From Thermoproteota archaeon (GTDB lineage: Archaea; Korarchaeota; Korarchaeia; Korarchaeales; Korarchaeaceae), in the NCBI GenBank assembly GCA_030130125.1, contig JARZZM010000025.1, forward strand, positions 1-55,302: a stretch of DNA of 55,302 bases, written 5' to 3'. Below the pieces are notes generated by a model that saw only the letters and a program-made list of their open reading frames with translations, was not told the DNA's origin and ran no database searches. Shown here piece by piece: positions 32,310 through 41,503 of the stretch (within the stretch, counting starts at the first letter, position 1; the number at the start of each line of letters is the position of its first letter). The translations under genes were made by a program, and so were the position numbers.

Positions 32310-34088
32310 TTGCCCGCTAGGAGGATAGCTGTAGTAGATAGGGATAGGTGTAACCCGCGCAAGTGCGGCTTGGAGTGCATAAAGTACTGTCCAGAGGTCA
32401 GAATGGGTGTCGAGGAGACCATCAGGTTGGAGGATGATCTCCTAGTCATAGATGAGGAGCTGTGCACGGGATGTGGGATATGCGTCAAGAAGTGCCCGTT
32501 CTCCGCCATCTCTGTCGTTAACCTACCTGCCCCAGTGGAGGGTGAGGAGGTACACAGGTACGGGGTGAATGGGTTCACCCTCTTCAGGCTACCTATAGTG
32601 AGGCCCGGCGGGATCGTGGGTCTTGTGGGTCCGAACGGTGTGGGCAAGACCACCTCCATATCCATTCTGTCGGGTAGGATAAAGCCCAACCTAGGCAGGG
32701 TGGACGATGAACCGGATTGGGATGAGGTGATAAGACATTTCAGGGGTTCTGAACTCCAAGATTATCTGAAGAGACTCGCTGATGGTCAGATAAAGGTCGT
32801 GAACAAGCCCGAGAGGATAGATAAGATACCTCAAGTCGTGAAGGGGCGGGTCATCGAAGTCCTCGAGAAGGTGGATGAAAGGGGGGTCCTAGATGAAGCA
32901 ATGGGCTTTCTAGGATTGGGTAAGCTCAAGGATAGGAGAGTAGGGGAGCTGAGCGGTGGTGAGCTCCAGAGACTAGCTTTAGCGGCGGCCTACGTGAGGG
33001 ATGCTGATGTCTACGTGTTGGACGAGCCAACTAACTACTTGGATGTCTATCAGAGGATGAGGGCCGCTAAGCTGATAAAGAGGCTCCAAGATGACGGTAA
33101 ATCCATTATGCTGGTGGAGCATGACCTAGCGGTGCTGGATTACCTCAGCGACTACGTTCACATACTTTACGGGGAGCCCGGGGTTTACGGGGTGGTCAGT
33201 CATCCCCACTCCACTAGGGAGGGGATAAACATCTTCTTGGACGGGTACCTCCCGGATGACAACGTCAGATTCAGGGAAGAGCCCATCTCCTTCTTGTCTA
33301 GGGTGGGCAGCCCCGAGATCTCGGAGAACCCCGTTGTAGTGTACACCAGTTTGGAGAAGAGATTGAATGGATTCAGTCTACATGTTGAGGAGGGGGAAGT
33401 CTACGCCGGAGAGGTGGTCGTGGCGGTTGGCCCCAATGGAATAGGGAAGACCACCTTCGTGAGGATGCTAGCGGGCGAGCTCAGTCCTGATCAGGGTACC
33501 GTAATGACCGAGGGCATAAAGGTCTCTTACAAGCCTCAGCACGTGAAACCCACGTATGAGGGCACCGTGGAGTCCCTCCTACGCAAGGTGGCTGGATCTA
33601 GCTACTCAAGCCCATACTTCAGAGCGGAGGTGGTCAGGAGGTTGGGAATAGAGAGGCTGCTGGACAGGTACTTGGATGAGCTCAGCGGTGGAGAGCTTCA
33701 GAAGGTCGCCATCGCAGTTTGCTTGGGTAGAGAGGCCGATATCTACCTGATAGACGAGCCCAGCGCGTTCTTAGATGTAGAAGCTAGGTTCGCGGCAGCG
33801 AAGGCTATCAGGAGGAGGATTCAGGGAGAGAATAAGGCTGTAATCGTCGTGGAGCATGACCTCCTCACAATAGAAGCGGTGGTTGATAGGATTATGGTCT
33901 TCTCCGGGCAACCTGGAGTTGAAGGTCACGCCAGCAAGCCCATGGATCCCAGAGAAGGACTTAACGAGTTCCTGAAGGACGTCGACGTTACCTTCAGGCG
34001 CGATCCCGACACAGGCAGACCTAGAGTCAACAAACCCGGCTCCAAGATGGACCAACTGGCGAGGGCAACTGGGAGGTACTACCCATGA
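32310..34088 (+). CDS. ABCE1/Rli1 ribosome-recycling ATPase
   Basis: 592 residues from TTG 32310, with GAGGTGAT six bases upstream. The N-terminal Fe-S domain has CNPRKCGLECIKYCP and CTGCGICVKKCP, eight cysteines for two [4Fe-4S] clusters. Two ABC ATPase halves follow, with Walker A GPNGVGKTT and GPNGIGKTT, signatures LSGGELQRL and LSGGELQKV, and Walker B VLDEPTNYLD and LIDEPSAFLD. ABCE1 splits ribosomes after termination with aRF1/aPelota. It is universal in archaea and marks the genome as such. The next gene overlaps it by 4 bases. Confidence 0.97.
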   Translation: MPARRIAVVDRDRCNPRKCGLECIKYCPEVRMGVEETIRLEDDLLVIDEELCTGCGICVKKCPFSAISVVNLPAPVEGEEVHRYGVNGFTLFRLPIVRPGGIVGLVGPNGVGKTTSISILSGRIKPNLGRVDDEPDWDEVIRHFRGSELQDYLKRLADGQIKVVNKPERIDKIPQVVKGRVIEVLEKVDERGVLDEAMGFLGLGKLKDRRVGELSGGELQRLALAAAYVRDADVYVLDEPTNYLDVYQRMRAAKLIKRLQDDGKSIMLVEHDLAVLDYLSDYVHILYGEPGVYGVVSHPHSTREGINIFLDGYLPDDNVRFREEPISFLSRVGSPEISENPVVVYTSLEKRLNGFSLHVEEGEVYAGEVVVAVGPNGIGKTTFVRMLAGELSPDQGTVMTEGIKVSYKPQHVKPTYEGTVESLLRKVAGSSYSSPYFRAEVVRRLGIERLLDRYLDELSGGELQKVAIAVCLGREADIYLIDEPSAFLDVEARFAAAKAIRRRIQGENKAVIVVEHDLLTIEAVVDRIMVFSGQPGVEGHASKPMDPREGLNEFLKDVDVTFRRDPDTGRPRVNKPGSKMDQLARATGRYYP

Positions 34089-34762
34089 ATCTGCTCGGGT
34101 TCCTGCTAGGCAAGAGGGATGAGCTGAGGGATCTTGGATTAAACGCCAGCTTACTGCCGGCAACCGTCTCTCTCCTCCTCTTCTTAATTGTGGATGCCTT
34201 AGCTCTCTCGACGCTGGGGGTGAGGATAGCCTGCTCTTCCTCTGTCATGACGGAGAGGGTGGCGATGTTCATTCATGTGAAACAGCTCCTGCTCCTCTAC
34301 ATGTGGGTCATAACGGCAGTGAGCTGGGGGATATCTTCGGTCGTCTCGGGGATCTCCGTAGCTAGGAGGGCTAGGATGAGGCTCAGGAAATACCACTACC
34401 TGATGGCCCTCTGCTCCCTTCCGCTCACCATTGTGGGGGTCCTCAATACGTTGGTGCTGATGATATCACCGGGCAGGGTCATCTCATGCGAGGGTTCCAC
34501 TTGGAGAGGTCTTCTATTAACCGTATTTTCAGAGATATTCTCGTATCTTGTGTCTTTCCCGCCTATAATCTCCTTAATATTGGCCCTAGCATCCCTCGGC
34601 TGGTTCACCTACCTCTCCTACAGAGTGCATGCCGTGACCATCGGGCTGGATAGGGAGGACGCCCTCAAGTACTCGCTAAAGTTCACCTCGACCTTCGTGG
34701 GTTCCATAATTCTGATAAGCGTCCTGATCTCTATCATTATCGTATTACCCCAGTTGCTCTAG
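34085..34762 (+). CDS. Polytopic membrane protein, possibly Yip1-like
   Basis: 225 residues with five hydrophobic segments of about 20 residues: near 30, 75, 110, 160 and 205. A short N-terminal cytoplasmic stretch, a lone cysteine in a hydrophilic loop (RIACSSSV) and another in VISCEGSTW could form a disulphide outside the cell. The general layout resembles Yip1-domain proteins, but no motif settles it. Translation is coupled to ABCE1 through an ATGA overlap. Its 3' end overlaps the convergent egsA gene by 26 bases. Confidence 0.65.
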   Translation: MNLLGFLLGKRDELRDLGLNASLLPATVSLLLFLIVDALALSTLGVRIACSSSVMTERVAMFIHVKQLLLLYMWVITAVSWGISSVVSGISVARRARMRLRKYHYLMALCSLPLTIVGVLNTLVLMISPGRVISCEGSTWRGLLLTVFSEIFSYLVSFPPIISLILALASLGWFTYLSYRVHAVTIGLDREDALKYSLKFTSTFVGSIILISVLISIIIVLPQLL

Positions 34763-35834
34763 CCAGCTTTTCGGCCGCGGTTGGGGTGAGCCCTGTCACC
34801 CCGAGTATGGTGTACCTGTCTCTTATCTTGTGAGCCACTGTCAGGGCCTTTACCACGAGATCGGGTCTTAAGCCAGCTTCCTCCGCTGTTGTTGGTACGC
34901 CTGCCTCTCTGAGCTTTTCCTTTATCCATTTCCAATCCTGACCTTGGAGGTAGGCCATCATTATCGTTCCCAAGGCCACCTGTATCCCGTGAGGTGCGGG
35001 TTTGACGCCCTCCTCGACAGCTATCGCATCTAAGGCGTGGCTGAACATGTGCTCACTACCGCTGGCAGGCCTCGAGCTCCCGGCTATGCTTATGGCCACG
35101 CCGCTGCCTATCAATGCCTTTACCAAGATCCTAGTGGACTCCTCCAATCCCGATTTTATCTCAGAGGCGTGATCTGTCGCTATCTTGGCGCTGAGCAGCG
35201 ACATCGAGGCGGCATACTCGCTATACGGTTCATCCTTCAGCTTATGAGCTAACTCCCAATCCCTCACGGCCGTGAACTTGGCCACCAAGTCGCCGAATCC
35301 GGATTTGAATGTCTCAGGTGGGGCTTTATTTATCACCCGGGTGTCGGCAATAACCGCTGTGGGTGCTTCCATCCCTCTAACCCCACCGAATCTGGTTTCA
35401 GCCTGCTTTGACAGGGAGAAATTCACCGCAGGCGATGCGATTCCGTCGTGACTCGCTGAGGTGGGGACCACGGCGTACCTGACCCCGAGCTTAGCTGCAG
35501 CTAGCTTAGTGACATCTAGGGGTTTACCGCCTCCCACCCCTATTAGGAAGTCGGCGTTCCTCTCTTCCGCCTCCTTGATAACCTCGAGGACATCATCTAT
35601 ACCTCCCTGACGGGCTACGACGTGGTAAACCTTCATATCACTCTCCAACATGTCGATAAGGTCCCTAGCCACATTGGCCGTCAAGCTGGATCCGCTGACC
35701 ACCACGGCCGTCCCGATGAGACCCAAGCTATGCAGTATCTCAGCTGTCCTTCCCAGAGCATTCGGACCGAAAATGATGTATCTTGGGCTCTCTATCTTTT
35801 CCAGTCCTTTGCCTGAGATCAGTTCACCACGCAC
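34737..35834 (-). CDS. egsA: sn-Glycerol-1-phosphate dehydrogenase
   Basis: 365 residues. NAD(P) contact at GVGGGKPLDVTKLAA (about 99), the substrate region VPTSASHDGIASP, and zinc ligands in GFGDLVAK, SGSEHMFSHALD and APHGIQVALG match archaeal EgsA. It reduces dihydroxyacetone phosphate to glycerol-1-phosphate, the backbone with archaeal stereochemistry, at the start of membrane lipid synthesis. This assigns the genome to an archaeon. Together with the geranylgeranyl reductase and the tetraether-synthase-like gene 10 kb downstream it gives a coherent lipid theme. ATG is not used; the frame starts at 35834 near a leader of 30-40 bases. Confidence 0.95.
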   Translation of the reverse strand: MRGELISGKGLEKIESPRYIIFGPNALGRTAEILHSLGLIGTAVVVSGSSLTANVARDLIDMLESDMKVYHVVARQGGIDDVLEVIKEAEERNADFLIGVGGGKPLDVTKLAAAKLGVRYAVVPTSASHDGIASPAVNFSLSKQAETRFGGVRGMEAPTAVIADTRVINKAPPETFKSGFGDLVAKFTAVRDWELAHKLKDEPYSEYAASMSLLSAKIATDHASEIKSGLEESTRILVKALIGSGVAISIAGSSRPASGSEHMFSHALDAIAVEEGVKPAPHGIQVALGTIMMAYLQGQDWKWIKEKLREAGVPTTAEEAGLRPDLVVKALTVAHKIRDRYTILGVTGLTPTAAEKLARATGVIR

Positions 35835-35920
35835 CTAGGTGAAACGGCTGGAGGAAAATAAAAGTTCGTGGGAACGATAATCATTAATTAAGGGAGGTTT
35901 CCCTACCATGGGACCGAGGA

Positions 35921-36625
35921 ATGGAGACCAAGACCAAGATAGTTCTACTGCTAAATCTCGTCTTCGTGGCTCTGCTCCTATCTTGGCCGGTGGTAACGGC
36001 ACCTAAGTTCAAGATCTCTCTTAACAAGGATACGGTCCCCTTAGGGGGAGAACTCCGGTTCACAGTGTCTTTTCCCAGCCCTCCGTCATCCGTAAGAGTG
36101 GATGTCGTGGACCTCGAGAGGAACATGACCATAGAGTCCAAGAGCCTGCAACCAAGCAAAGTAGTGAGCGCTACCATCCCGATCGATGAAGGAAGGTACA
36201 GAATAGGCCACTATTCGCTGAGGGTGGTGGCAAATCTCGGTAGCACCGTCGAGGAAGATGCCTATTTCAACGTGTTCGGGGGCGCTCCTCTGAACATTAC
36301 CCTAGAGACGGAGGAAAACCTGTCCGCCTTCATCAATGTGACGGCTGAGAAGCAGTACACCACCGTCTCCAGTAAGGTGTATGCTACCGTAACGATGGAG
36401 GGGAAGCCCGTCAAGGGGGCCAAGCTCATAGCCCTCACCATGGGACCCAACGCCACCGTGACCTCCGTGACTCATACTGATTCTGAGGGCAAGGCCGTCT
36501 TGGATTGGAGCGCTAATGTGACCGAGGACACCACCTACGTAGTAGTGGTGCAGGCGCTGAAGCCGGGACATCCCATAGCCTCTGGAGAGGTCGAGATAAG
36601 GGTGAGGGTTGAGAAGGGGAGCTAA
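35921..36625 (+). CDS. Secreted Ig-like domain protein
   Basis: 234 residues. An N-terminal signal sequence (KIVLLLNLVFVALLLSWPVVTA) is followed by two beta-rich domains of about 95 residues. The first contains DTVPLGGELRFTVSF, the second KVYATVTMEGKPVKGAKLIA with TDSEGKAVLDW, a pattern common to Ig-like/carboxypeptidase-regulatory-like repeats. Several N-x-S/T sites suggest glycosylation. No membrane anchor is seen at the C-terminus. It converges on metG with no spacer. Its role may be in the cell envelope. Confidence 0.7.
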   Translation: METKTKIVLLLNLVFVALLLSWPVVTAPKFKISLNKDTVPLGGELRFTVSFPSPPSSVRVDVVDLERNMTIESKSLQPSKVVSATIPIDEGRYRIGHYSLRVVANLGSTVEEDAYFNVFGGAPLNITLETEENLSAFINVTAEKQYTTVSSKVYATVTMEGKPVKGAKLIALTMGPNATVTSVTHTDSEGKAVLDWSANVTEDTTYVVVVQALKPGHPIASGEVEIRVRVEKGS

Positions 36626-38305
36626 TCATTCTCTAGCCGAGAGAACCTCTCCCCTCTCTCGGACTTCCTCCAGCTTTTCCTGCAACTCCTCCTTATTGAC
36701 CTTGTGGAACAGGGGTTCCACTTCCCCCAGCTGGACTCCGGTTACGATGTTGAATGCTTCAGAGAAGGGCGCGGGTTCACCGTCAAGACCCATCATCCTC
36801 CACAGCTTCTCAGCCGAGAAGGGCATGAATATATGCATGTAGGAGGCCATAGCCTTCAGCAGATTGAATGAGGCGATCACGGTGGAGTCAGCGCGTGGTT
36901 TGTTCTTCCTTATATCCCTCCAAGGCTCCCTGCTGTTGAAGAACCTGTTTCCGAGCCGCGCCATCTCTAGGAATTCCTTGAGGGCGTCCCTCAACCTGAC
37001 CCTCTCTAAGTTGTCCTCTACCCTTTCAGCTATCTCCTTAGCTTCCTTCAGCATTTTCTCCGACTCCTCGTCGAGCTGGGCATCTGGAACGATCCCATTG
37101 TACCTCGACTTGATGAAGGAGAGCACTCTGTGGATCAAATTGCCTAAGGTATCGTTCAGCTCGTCGTTGATCTTGGCCACCATGTCGTCCCAAGCGAAGT
37201 TGGCGTCCTTTGTCTCGGGCCTTATGTATATCATGTAGAAACGCCAGTAATCGGCGGGAAGCAGGGCTAGGGCCTCGTCTAGCCATATACCTATCCTCTC
37301 CCTCTTGGAGAATTTCTCCCCCTCGAAGAGAAGGAATTCCGTGGAGGCCACGTTGTAGGGCAGGACGTACCCTTCCTCACTAGCCATTAGCAGCGCTGGG
37401 AATATCAGGGTGTGGAAGGGTATGTTGTCCTTCCCTATGAAGTAGATCGATTTGGTGTCCTTCCCCTTCCAGAACTCGTTGAACTCCTCAGGTTTGCCGA
37501 GTCTCTCGAAGTGCTCCTTCACCGCTGAGACGTAGCCCAAAACCGCTTCCATCCACACGTAGATCGTCTTCCCCTCGGCCCCGGGGAAGGGAGCTGGGAT
37601 ACCCCACTTGTTATCCCTAGTTATTGATCTGGGTTTCAGGCCGTCCTCTATCATTGAGAGGGACATGGACCTCGCGTTATCTGGAAGCTGCTCGTTCGAC
37701 TCTACGTACTCCTTGAGTTTACCGGAGAATTTGGGTAGATCGAAGAACCAGTGCTTCGTCCTCCTGAGTTCCGGTTCAGCACCGCATATGGCACACCTCG
37801 GGTTGATCAGATCTGTCGGGTTCAGGAGCCTCCCGCACCTATCGCACTGGTCGCCGTGGGCCTTCTCGTACCCGCAGTAGGGGCACGTCCCGATCACGAA
37901 CCTATCGGGCAGGAACATCTTGTCGTTGGGGCAGTAAAGCTGTTCCGTCTCCTTCTCGAATAGGTGCCCGTTCTCGTAGATCCTCATGTAGAACTCCTGA
38001 ACGAACTTCACATGGGTGGGGCTCTCCGTTCTCGTGTAGTTGTCGTAGCTTATTCCGAACCTATTGAAGAGATCCGAGACGTAAGAATGCATCTTGTCAG
38101 TGAGCTCCTTAGGACTTATCCCTTTCCTTATCGCCTCTATTTCTATGGGAGTTCCATGCTCGTCGGAACCTGATACAAAGACCACCGAGTCCCCTTTCTT
38201 CCTCCTGTACCTAGCGTACACATCGGAGGAGAGTACTTGTATGAGGGTGCCCAGATGGGGCACAGCATTTATGTAGGGCCATGCCGAGGCCACTATCCAC
38301 CTCAT
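36626..38305 (-). CDS. metG: Methionyl-tRNA synthetase
   Basis: 559 residues from ATG 38305 (MRWIVASAWPY); the frame continues upstream to 38395, but those 30 residues are not family-like and overlap the divergent gene. Class I motifs: HIGH appears as HLGT (PHLGTLIQ), KMSKS as KFSKR (GEKFSKRERIG). A zinc knuckle follows with CPNDKMF, CPYCGYEKAHGDQCDRCG and CAICGAE. The C-terminal tRNA-binding EMAP/OB domain is absent, as in many archaea. It charges initiator and elongator tRNA-Met. Confidence 0.95.
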   Translation of the reverse strand: MRWIVASAWPYINAVPHLGTLIQVLSSDVYARYRRKKGDSVVFVSGSDEHGTPIEIEAIRKGISPKELTDKMHSYVSDLFNRFGISYDNYTRTESPTHVKFVQEFYMRIYENGHLFEKETEQLYCPNDKMFLPDRFVIGTCPYCGYEKAHGDQCDRCGRLLNPTDLINPRCAICGAEPELRRTKHWFFDLPKFSGKLKEYVESNEQLPDNARSMSLSMIEDGLKPRSITRDNKWGIPAPFPGAEGKTIYVWMEAVLGYVSAVKEHFERLGKPEEFNEFWKGKDTKSIYFIGKDNIPFHTLIFPALLMASEEGYVLPYNVASTEFLLFEGEKFSKRERIGIWLDEALALLPADYWRFYMIYIRPETKDANFAWDDMVAKINDELNDTLGNLIHRVLSFIKSRYNGIVPDAQLDEESEKMLKEAKEIAERVEDNLERVRLRDALKEFLEMARLGNRFFNSREPWRDIRKNKPRADSTVIASFNLLKAMASYMHIFMPFSAEKLWRMMGLDGEPAPFSEAFNIVTGVQLGEVEPLFHKVNKEELQEKLEEVRERGEVLSARE

Positions 38306-38369
38306 CTTCGCTCCCGCAAATGGCGCTATCAAGAATTTTAAGCCTGTGCTCAATTCAGCATGGATCACT

Positions 38370-38834
38370 ATGGTTGAAGATGTGAACTCCTGCATCTATG
38401 AGGTGAACGAGGAGTTCCTCTCCTGCGTCGAGGACCTCTTGAGGGAGGAGGATCCGAAGGAGAGGGTGAGAAAGCTAAGCAGGGCCGAGGGTTATCTCAG
38501 GTATCTGTTCTTCGAGCTAGTAGGTCACCTGAAGGATTGGAAGGGTGGTGATCTCAGGACATTGGTGTGCGGCCTGTCTTACCTGATACCGCTGGGAGTC
38601 AGGTTATGTTACGACACGGAAGATGGAGTTCAGGAGACCGCCTGTGGAATAGTTAGGGATCTCATAGATCTCGCCTTCTCACTCATGAGGAGGTGGAGGG
38701 GGAGTGAGGAGGTCAAGGAAATCGGGGCGGAGCTGTGGACCAAGCTGGATGTGGAAAATGGTTTGATCGACAGGGGAGAAGCAGAAGCTCTAGCTCTTAG
38801 ACTCTCCTCCGCCATTTCGAGGCTCCTTGTCTGA
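38370..38834 (+). CDS. Hypothetical all-helical protein
   Basis: 154 residues from ATG 38370; a TATA-like TTTTAAG at 38336-38342 supports this over the longer frame (38346). The sequence is predicted helical throughout, with four or five amphipathic helices and two cysteines near the N-terminus (SCIYEVNEEFLSC). RAEGYLRYLFFELVGHLKDW resembles archaeal HEPN-like helices, but the RX4-6H HEPN active site is not obvious. It is divergent from metG and converges on ribL with a 45-base overlap. I cannot name a family. Confidence 0.65.
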   Translation: MVEDVNSCIYEVNEEFLSCVEDLLREEDPKERVRKLSRAEGYLRYLFFELVGHLKDWKGGDLRTLVCGLSYLIPLGVRLCYDTEDGVQETACGIVRDLIDLAFSLMRRWRGSEEVKEIGAELWTKLDVENGLIDRGEAEALALRLSSAISRLLV

Positions 38835-39257
38835 ACAGAACAGTCTCACTATCTTATCGATTATCGAGGAACTTGAGCTGTCCCCGAACCTCGGAAGCCT
38901 CACCACTTCGATCTCCATACCTCTCTTCCTCAGCTCTTCCCTAAGCCATCTCTCCTCGGCCCATTGATCGTATCCTAGGGCTATTACGTCCGGTCTTATC
39001 TTCACTATGGAGTCTAAGGGTTCTTTCTCACCCAGAACGACTCGATCGACCGGTTTCAGGTTTTTCACTATGTAGGCCCTAGACGACTCTCTTATCACTG
39101 GGAATCTTCCCTTGAACCTCATCACATTATCGTCTCTCGCGATGACCACCACGAGCTCCCCATCCTTGCCGGCGAGTTTCTTAGCTTCCCATAGCATCTT
39201 GATATGACCCTCGTGGATCAGGTCGAATGTGCCAGCCACCAAGACCCTGCGTCCCAT
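38790..39257 (-). CDS. ribL: FAD synthetase, RibL-type cytidylyltransferase-like
   Basis: 155 residues from ATG 39257 (GTG 39260 just before). The nucleotidyltransferase signature is GTFDLIHEGHIKML, an HxGH box. Then VVVIARDDNVMRFKGRFPVI and the adenylate-specific KIRPDVIALGYDQW follow, as in archaeal RibL, which transfers AMP to FMN. SSSSII is the conserved ISSTxI-like motif in modified form. Glycerol-3-phosphate cytidylyltransferases are the nearest alternative. FAD would supply the flavoenzymes in this window. Confidence 0.87.
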   Translation of the reverse strand: MGRRVLVAGTFDLIHEGHIKMLWEAKKLAGKDGELVVVIARDDNVMRFKGRFPVIRESSRAYIVKNLKPVDRVVLGEKEPLDSIVKIRPDVIALGYDQWAEERWLREELRKRGMEIEVVRLPRFGDSSSSSIIDKIVRLFCSDKEPRNGGGESKS

Positions 39258-39334
39258 CACTCTCTACGCACTCACCCTGTTAATGTTTTAAAGTCGATAC
39301 GCGCGATGGATCTGAGAAGGGGAGAGCCGGTGGA

Positions 39335-40222
39335 ATGTTCGAGCTGGTCTCGAAGGGTGGAAAGATCAAGGTAGCTAGCCACGGGGAGGACCTAGATGGT
39401 CTATTCTCAGCCTCCCTCATGGCATTGATACATCCGGAGGACCTCGAGATCCACTTCTCCGCGCCCTACGAGATAAGGGAGTCGCTAGAGAGCTTCGATA
39501 TAGTCCTAGACCTGCCTCCCCCGAGGGGCGGTACTAGAATACTCGTGGATCATCACGAGTCCAACCTCACCCTCCTTGACAGGGTGGGAACGGCCTTTCT
39601 CAGGCCGGAGTATCCGTCCACGGCGAGGCTCCTGTATGACATACTGAGGGAGTGCGAACCTCAAGTGGAGGATCTCTCTCGTACCGTAGATCTAGTTGAT
39701 CAGACAGATACGGGTAACCTAGATATGTCCTCCGCCCTCTTCACGGCCGCCATCAGGAAGATCTTCAAGAGAAAGAGGCCTTATCTCATCAAAGTTGCGA
39801 GGGATCTCTTGCTACACCCTCCCACGACAAGTGATGAGCTGATTGACCTTCCTGCGGTGAGGAGGGAAGTGGATCTCATATGGAGGGAGTACGGGGACCG
39901 ATTGAGGGAGTTACTATCTCTGGAGGGAGGGGAAGCTCTCTTGGTGAGGATAGAGAGCCTCCCATCCTACTTAGTGCCCGTCATACAACTAGCGGCTAAG
40001 AGATACAAGTTCTTCGGGACCATCACCACCGGATCGGATGGGGCCCTGAGGCTCTCCTTAAGGAGTCGAGAAGATTCCCCGCTCTCGGCCCTAGAAGTGG
40101 CTGAGAGATTAGGAGGGGGCGGCCACAGAAACGCCGCCGGTGCGTTGATAATGCCCTCGGGGATGGAGGACCTGCTCGCCATAGTAAGGTCTAAGATGAA
40201 GTTCGAGTTAATAACGGTTTGA
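39335..40222 (+). CDS. DHH/DHHA1 family phosphoesterase
   Basis: 295 residues. SHGEDLDGLFSA (15-26) replaces the usual SHxDxDG with a shifted acidic pair, DHH occurs as ILVDHHESN (about 70), and the DHHA1 domain ends with GGGGHRNAAGA (about 273). Family members cleave oligoribonucleotides, cyclic dinucleotides or pyrophosphate with manganese. The size without a CBS or PAS module suits an archaeal nanoRNase-like role, but the substrate is open. It begins 75 bases after ribL on the other strand, with the ATG following GGAGAGCCGGTGGA. Confidence 0.82.
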   Translation: MFELVSKGGKIKVASHGEDLDGLFSASLMALIHPEDLEIHFSAPYEIRESLESFDIVLDLPPPRGGTRILVDHHESNLTLLDRVGTAFLRPEYPSTARLLYDILRECEPQVEDLSRTVDLVDQTDTGNLDMSSALFTAAIRKIFKRKRPYLIKVARDLLLHPPTTSDELIDLPAVRREVDLIWREYGDRLRELLSLEGGEALLVRIESLPSYLVPVIQLAAKRYKFFGTITTGSDGALRLSLRSREDSPLSALEVAERLGGGGHRNAAGALIMPSGMEDLLAIVRSKMKFELITV

Positions 40223-40297
40223 TGCCCATTAGATGGGGCGATGATGTCGGAGGTGATCTATGAGGGGTGATTATACGCTTTAGGACTGAGCCCCCAT

Positions 40298-40305
40298 CTT
40301 TATAC
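40298..40305 (+). promoter_or_regulatory. TATA box of the cupin gene
   Basis: CTTTATAC is centred 26 bases before ATG 40327, which predicts a leaderless transcript and excludes the longer frame starting at 40267. Confidence 0.6.
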
Positions 40306-40326
40306 GTTGCACCGACCCTGAGGCAT

Positions 40327-40683
40327 ATGTCCCGGCCCGTTATCAAGGATGTCGATTCCATCCCGTTCCAACCGGTCCCTCAAGCTGAGAAGACCTACAT
40401 CAGGTGGGTGTTCTCCCCTAAGGACGGGACACCCAACTTCTCGATGAGGATGTTCAGGGTGGAGGCTGGAGGGCACATACCTGAGCACAGCCACCCATGG
40501 GAGCACGAGATCCTTGTACTGAAGGGGAGGGGGAAGATAAGGATCGGGGATCAGGAATTCGAAGTCAAGGAAGGGAATGCTATATACGTACCTCCCGATC
40601 TTCCTCACGAGTATTTCGCGTACGAGGAGATCCTGTTTCTCTGTATGATACCTAACGAGGGCGTACCTCCAGAGCTCAGGTGA
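40327..40683 (+). CDS. Single-domain cupin protein
   Basis: 118 residues from ATG 40327. Cupin motif 1 is GGHIPEHSHPWEHEILVLKGRG, seen here as HSH followed by E, and motif 2 is YVPPDLPHEY, giving three histidines and a glutamate for one metal ion. The lone beta-barrel size is common to small isomerases, dioxygenases and sugar-binding sensors. Nothing in the context defines a substrate. The thpR gene starts 13 bases after its stop. Confidence 0.85.
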   Translation: MSRPVIKDVDSIPFQPVPQAEKTYIRWVFSPKDGTPNFSMRMFRVEAGGHIPEHSHPWEHEILVLKGRGKIRIGDQEFEVKEGNAIYVPPDLPHEYFAYEEILFLCMIPNEGVPPELR

Positions 40684-40696
40684 AGGAGGGAAGATA

Positions 40697-41281
40697 GTGG
40701 GGATACGCAGCTTCATCGCCATAGATGTCGAGGATCCCGAGATAGTGTCCAAGATAGTCAGGGTCCAGGAGGAGATCCTCTCCTCGAGCGCCAGGCTGAG
40801 ACCCGTGGAAAGGCAGAACCTCCACTTAACCTTGAAGTTCTTGGGTAATGTCGAGGAATCGAGGATAGAACTGGTGGCTTCCACCATGAGAGAGGTGCTC
40901 GAATCCTTTGAACCCTTTCCCATGCACCTCAAGGGGGTTGGCGCCTTTCCCAGGGTGAGCAGGCCGAACGTCGTGTGGATAGGCGTGGATGAGGGGAGAG
41001 ATATCTTCATTGAGATGGCCAAGGAGCTCGACAGGTCTCTAGCCAAGTTAGGCTTTAAGAGGGAGACCAAGGGTTTCGAGCCCCATCTAACCATCGCTAG
41101 GGTCAAAGGCTACTCCGGCGATTTGCCTGAGATAATAAGGAGGATCTCGGATTTTGATATAGGATTCATAGATGTCGATGAGGTGAGGCTTAAGAAAAGC
41201 ACCCTAACTTCGCAGGGACCGATATACGAGACGTTGTACAGCATCAAGCTTAGGCAGCGGGAGGAGGTGGGGAGAGAGTAA
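40697..41281 (+). CDS. thpR: RNA 2',3'-cyclic phosphodiesterase (2H family)
   Basis: 194 residues with the two H-x-T/S-x motifs of the 2H superfamily: NLHLTLKFLG (about 47) and FEPHLTIARVK (about 132). Length and RSFIAIDVEDPE N-terminus match ThpR (formerly LigT, 2'-5' RNA ligase). It hydrolyses 2',3'-cyclic phosphates at RNA ends and can reversibly join 2'-5' linkages; the biological substrate is probably a tRNA fragment. The start GTG 40697 follows GGAGGGAAGATA. Confidence 0.92.
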   Translation: MGIRSFIAIDVEDPEIVSKIVRVQEEILSSSARLRPVERQNLHLTLKFLGNVEESRIELVASTMREVLESFEPFPMHLKGVGAFPRVSRPNVVWIGVDEGRDIFIEMAKELDRSLAKLGFKRETKGFEPHLTIARVKGYSGDLPEIIRRISDFDIGFIDVDEVRLKKSTLTSQGPIYETLYSIKLRQREEVGRE

Positions 41282-41450
41282 GCAGCTTCTTAGCGATTAT
41301 GAGGAGCAGAACTCCTACTCCTAACAGGGAAACGAATGATAGACATCTCAATATCAATAAGAGAGTAGACTCATCGGCAACTAGCGTGAACAGGGATAGG
41401 AGGAGCGCTAGAGATCCAGCAAGCCAGAACAGCAGACCCTTTAGGCTCAT
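41250..41450 (-). CDS. Small two-helix membrane protein
   Basis: 66 residues: two hydrophobic helices (about 7-25 and 30-53) separated by a short acidic loop (VADES), then a basic/proline tail. It overlaps the convergent thpR gene by 32 bases. Nothing is known of its function. The membrane pattern and good fit to the gap support it being real, but a start and ribosome binding site are not decisive. Confidence 0.5.
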   Translation of the reverse strand: MSLKGLLFWLAGSLALLLSLFTLVADESTLLLILRCLSFVSLLGVGVLLLIIAKKLLTLSPPPPAA

Positions 41451-41503
41451 AGCACTCCGTCAATCCATATCATAATTAAAAAGGATGGTACCCCTTCTAA
41501 TCG

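Noticed and set aside
40300-41106. A 268-codon open frame on the minus strand across the cupin and thpR genes
   Set aside because: It lies antisense to two genes with clear family motifs, has Ser/Leu-rich low-information composition and no ribosome binding site; it is a shadow caused by codon bias.
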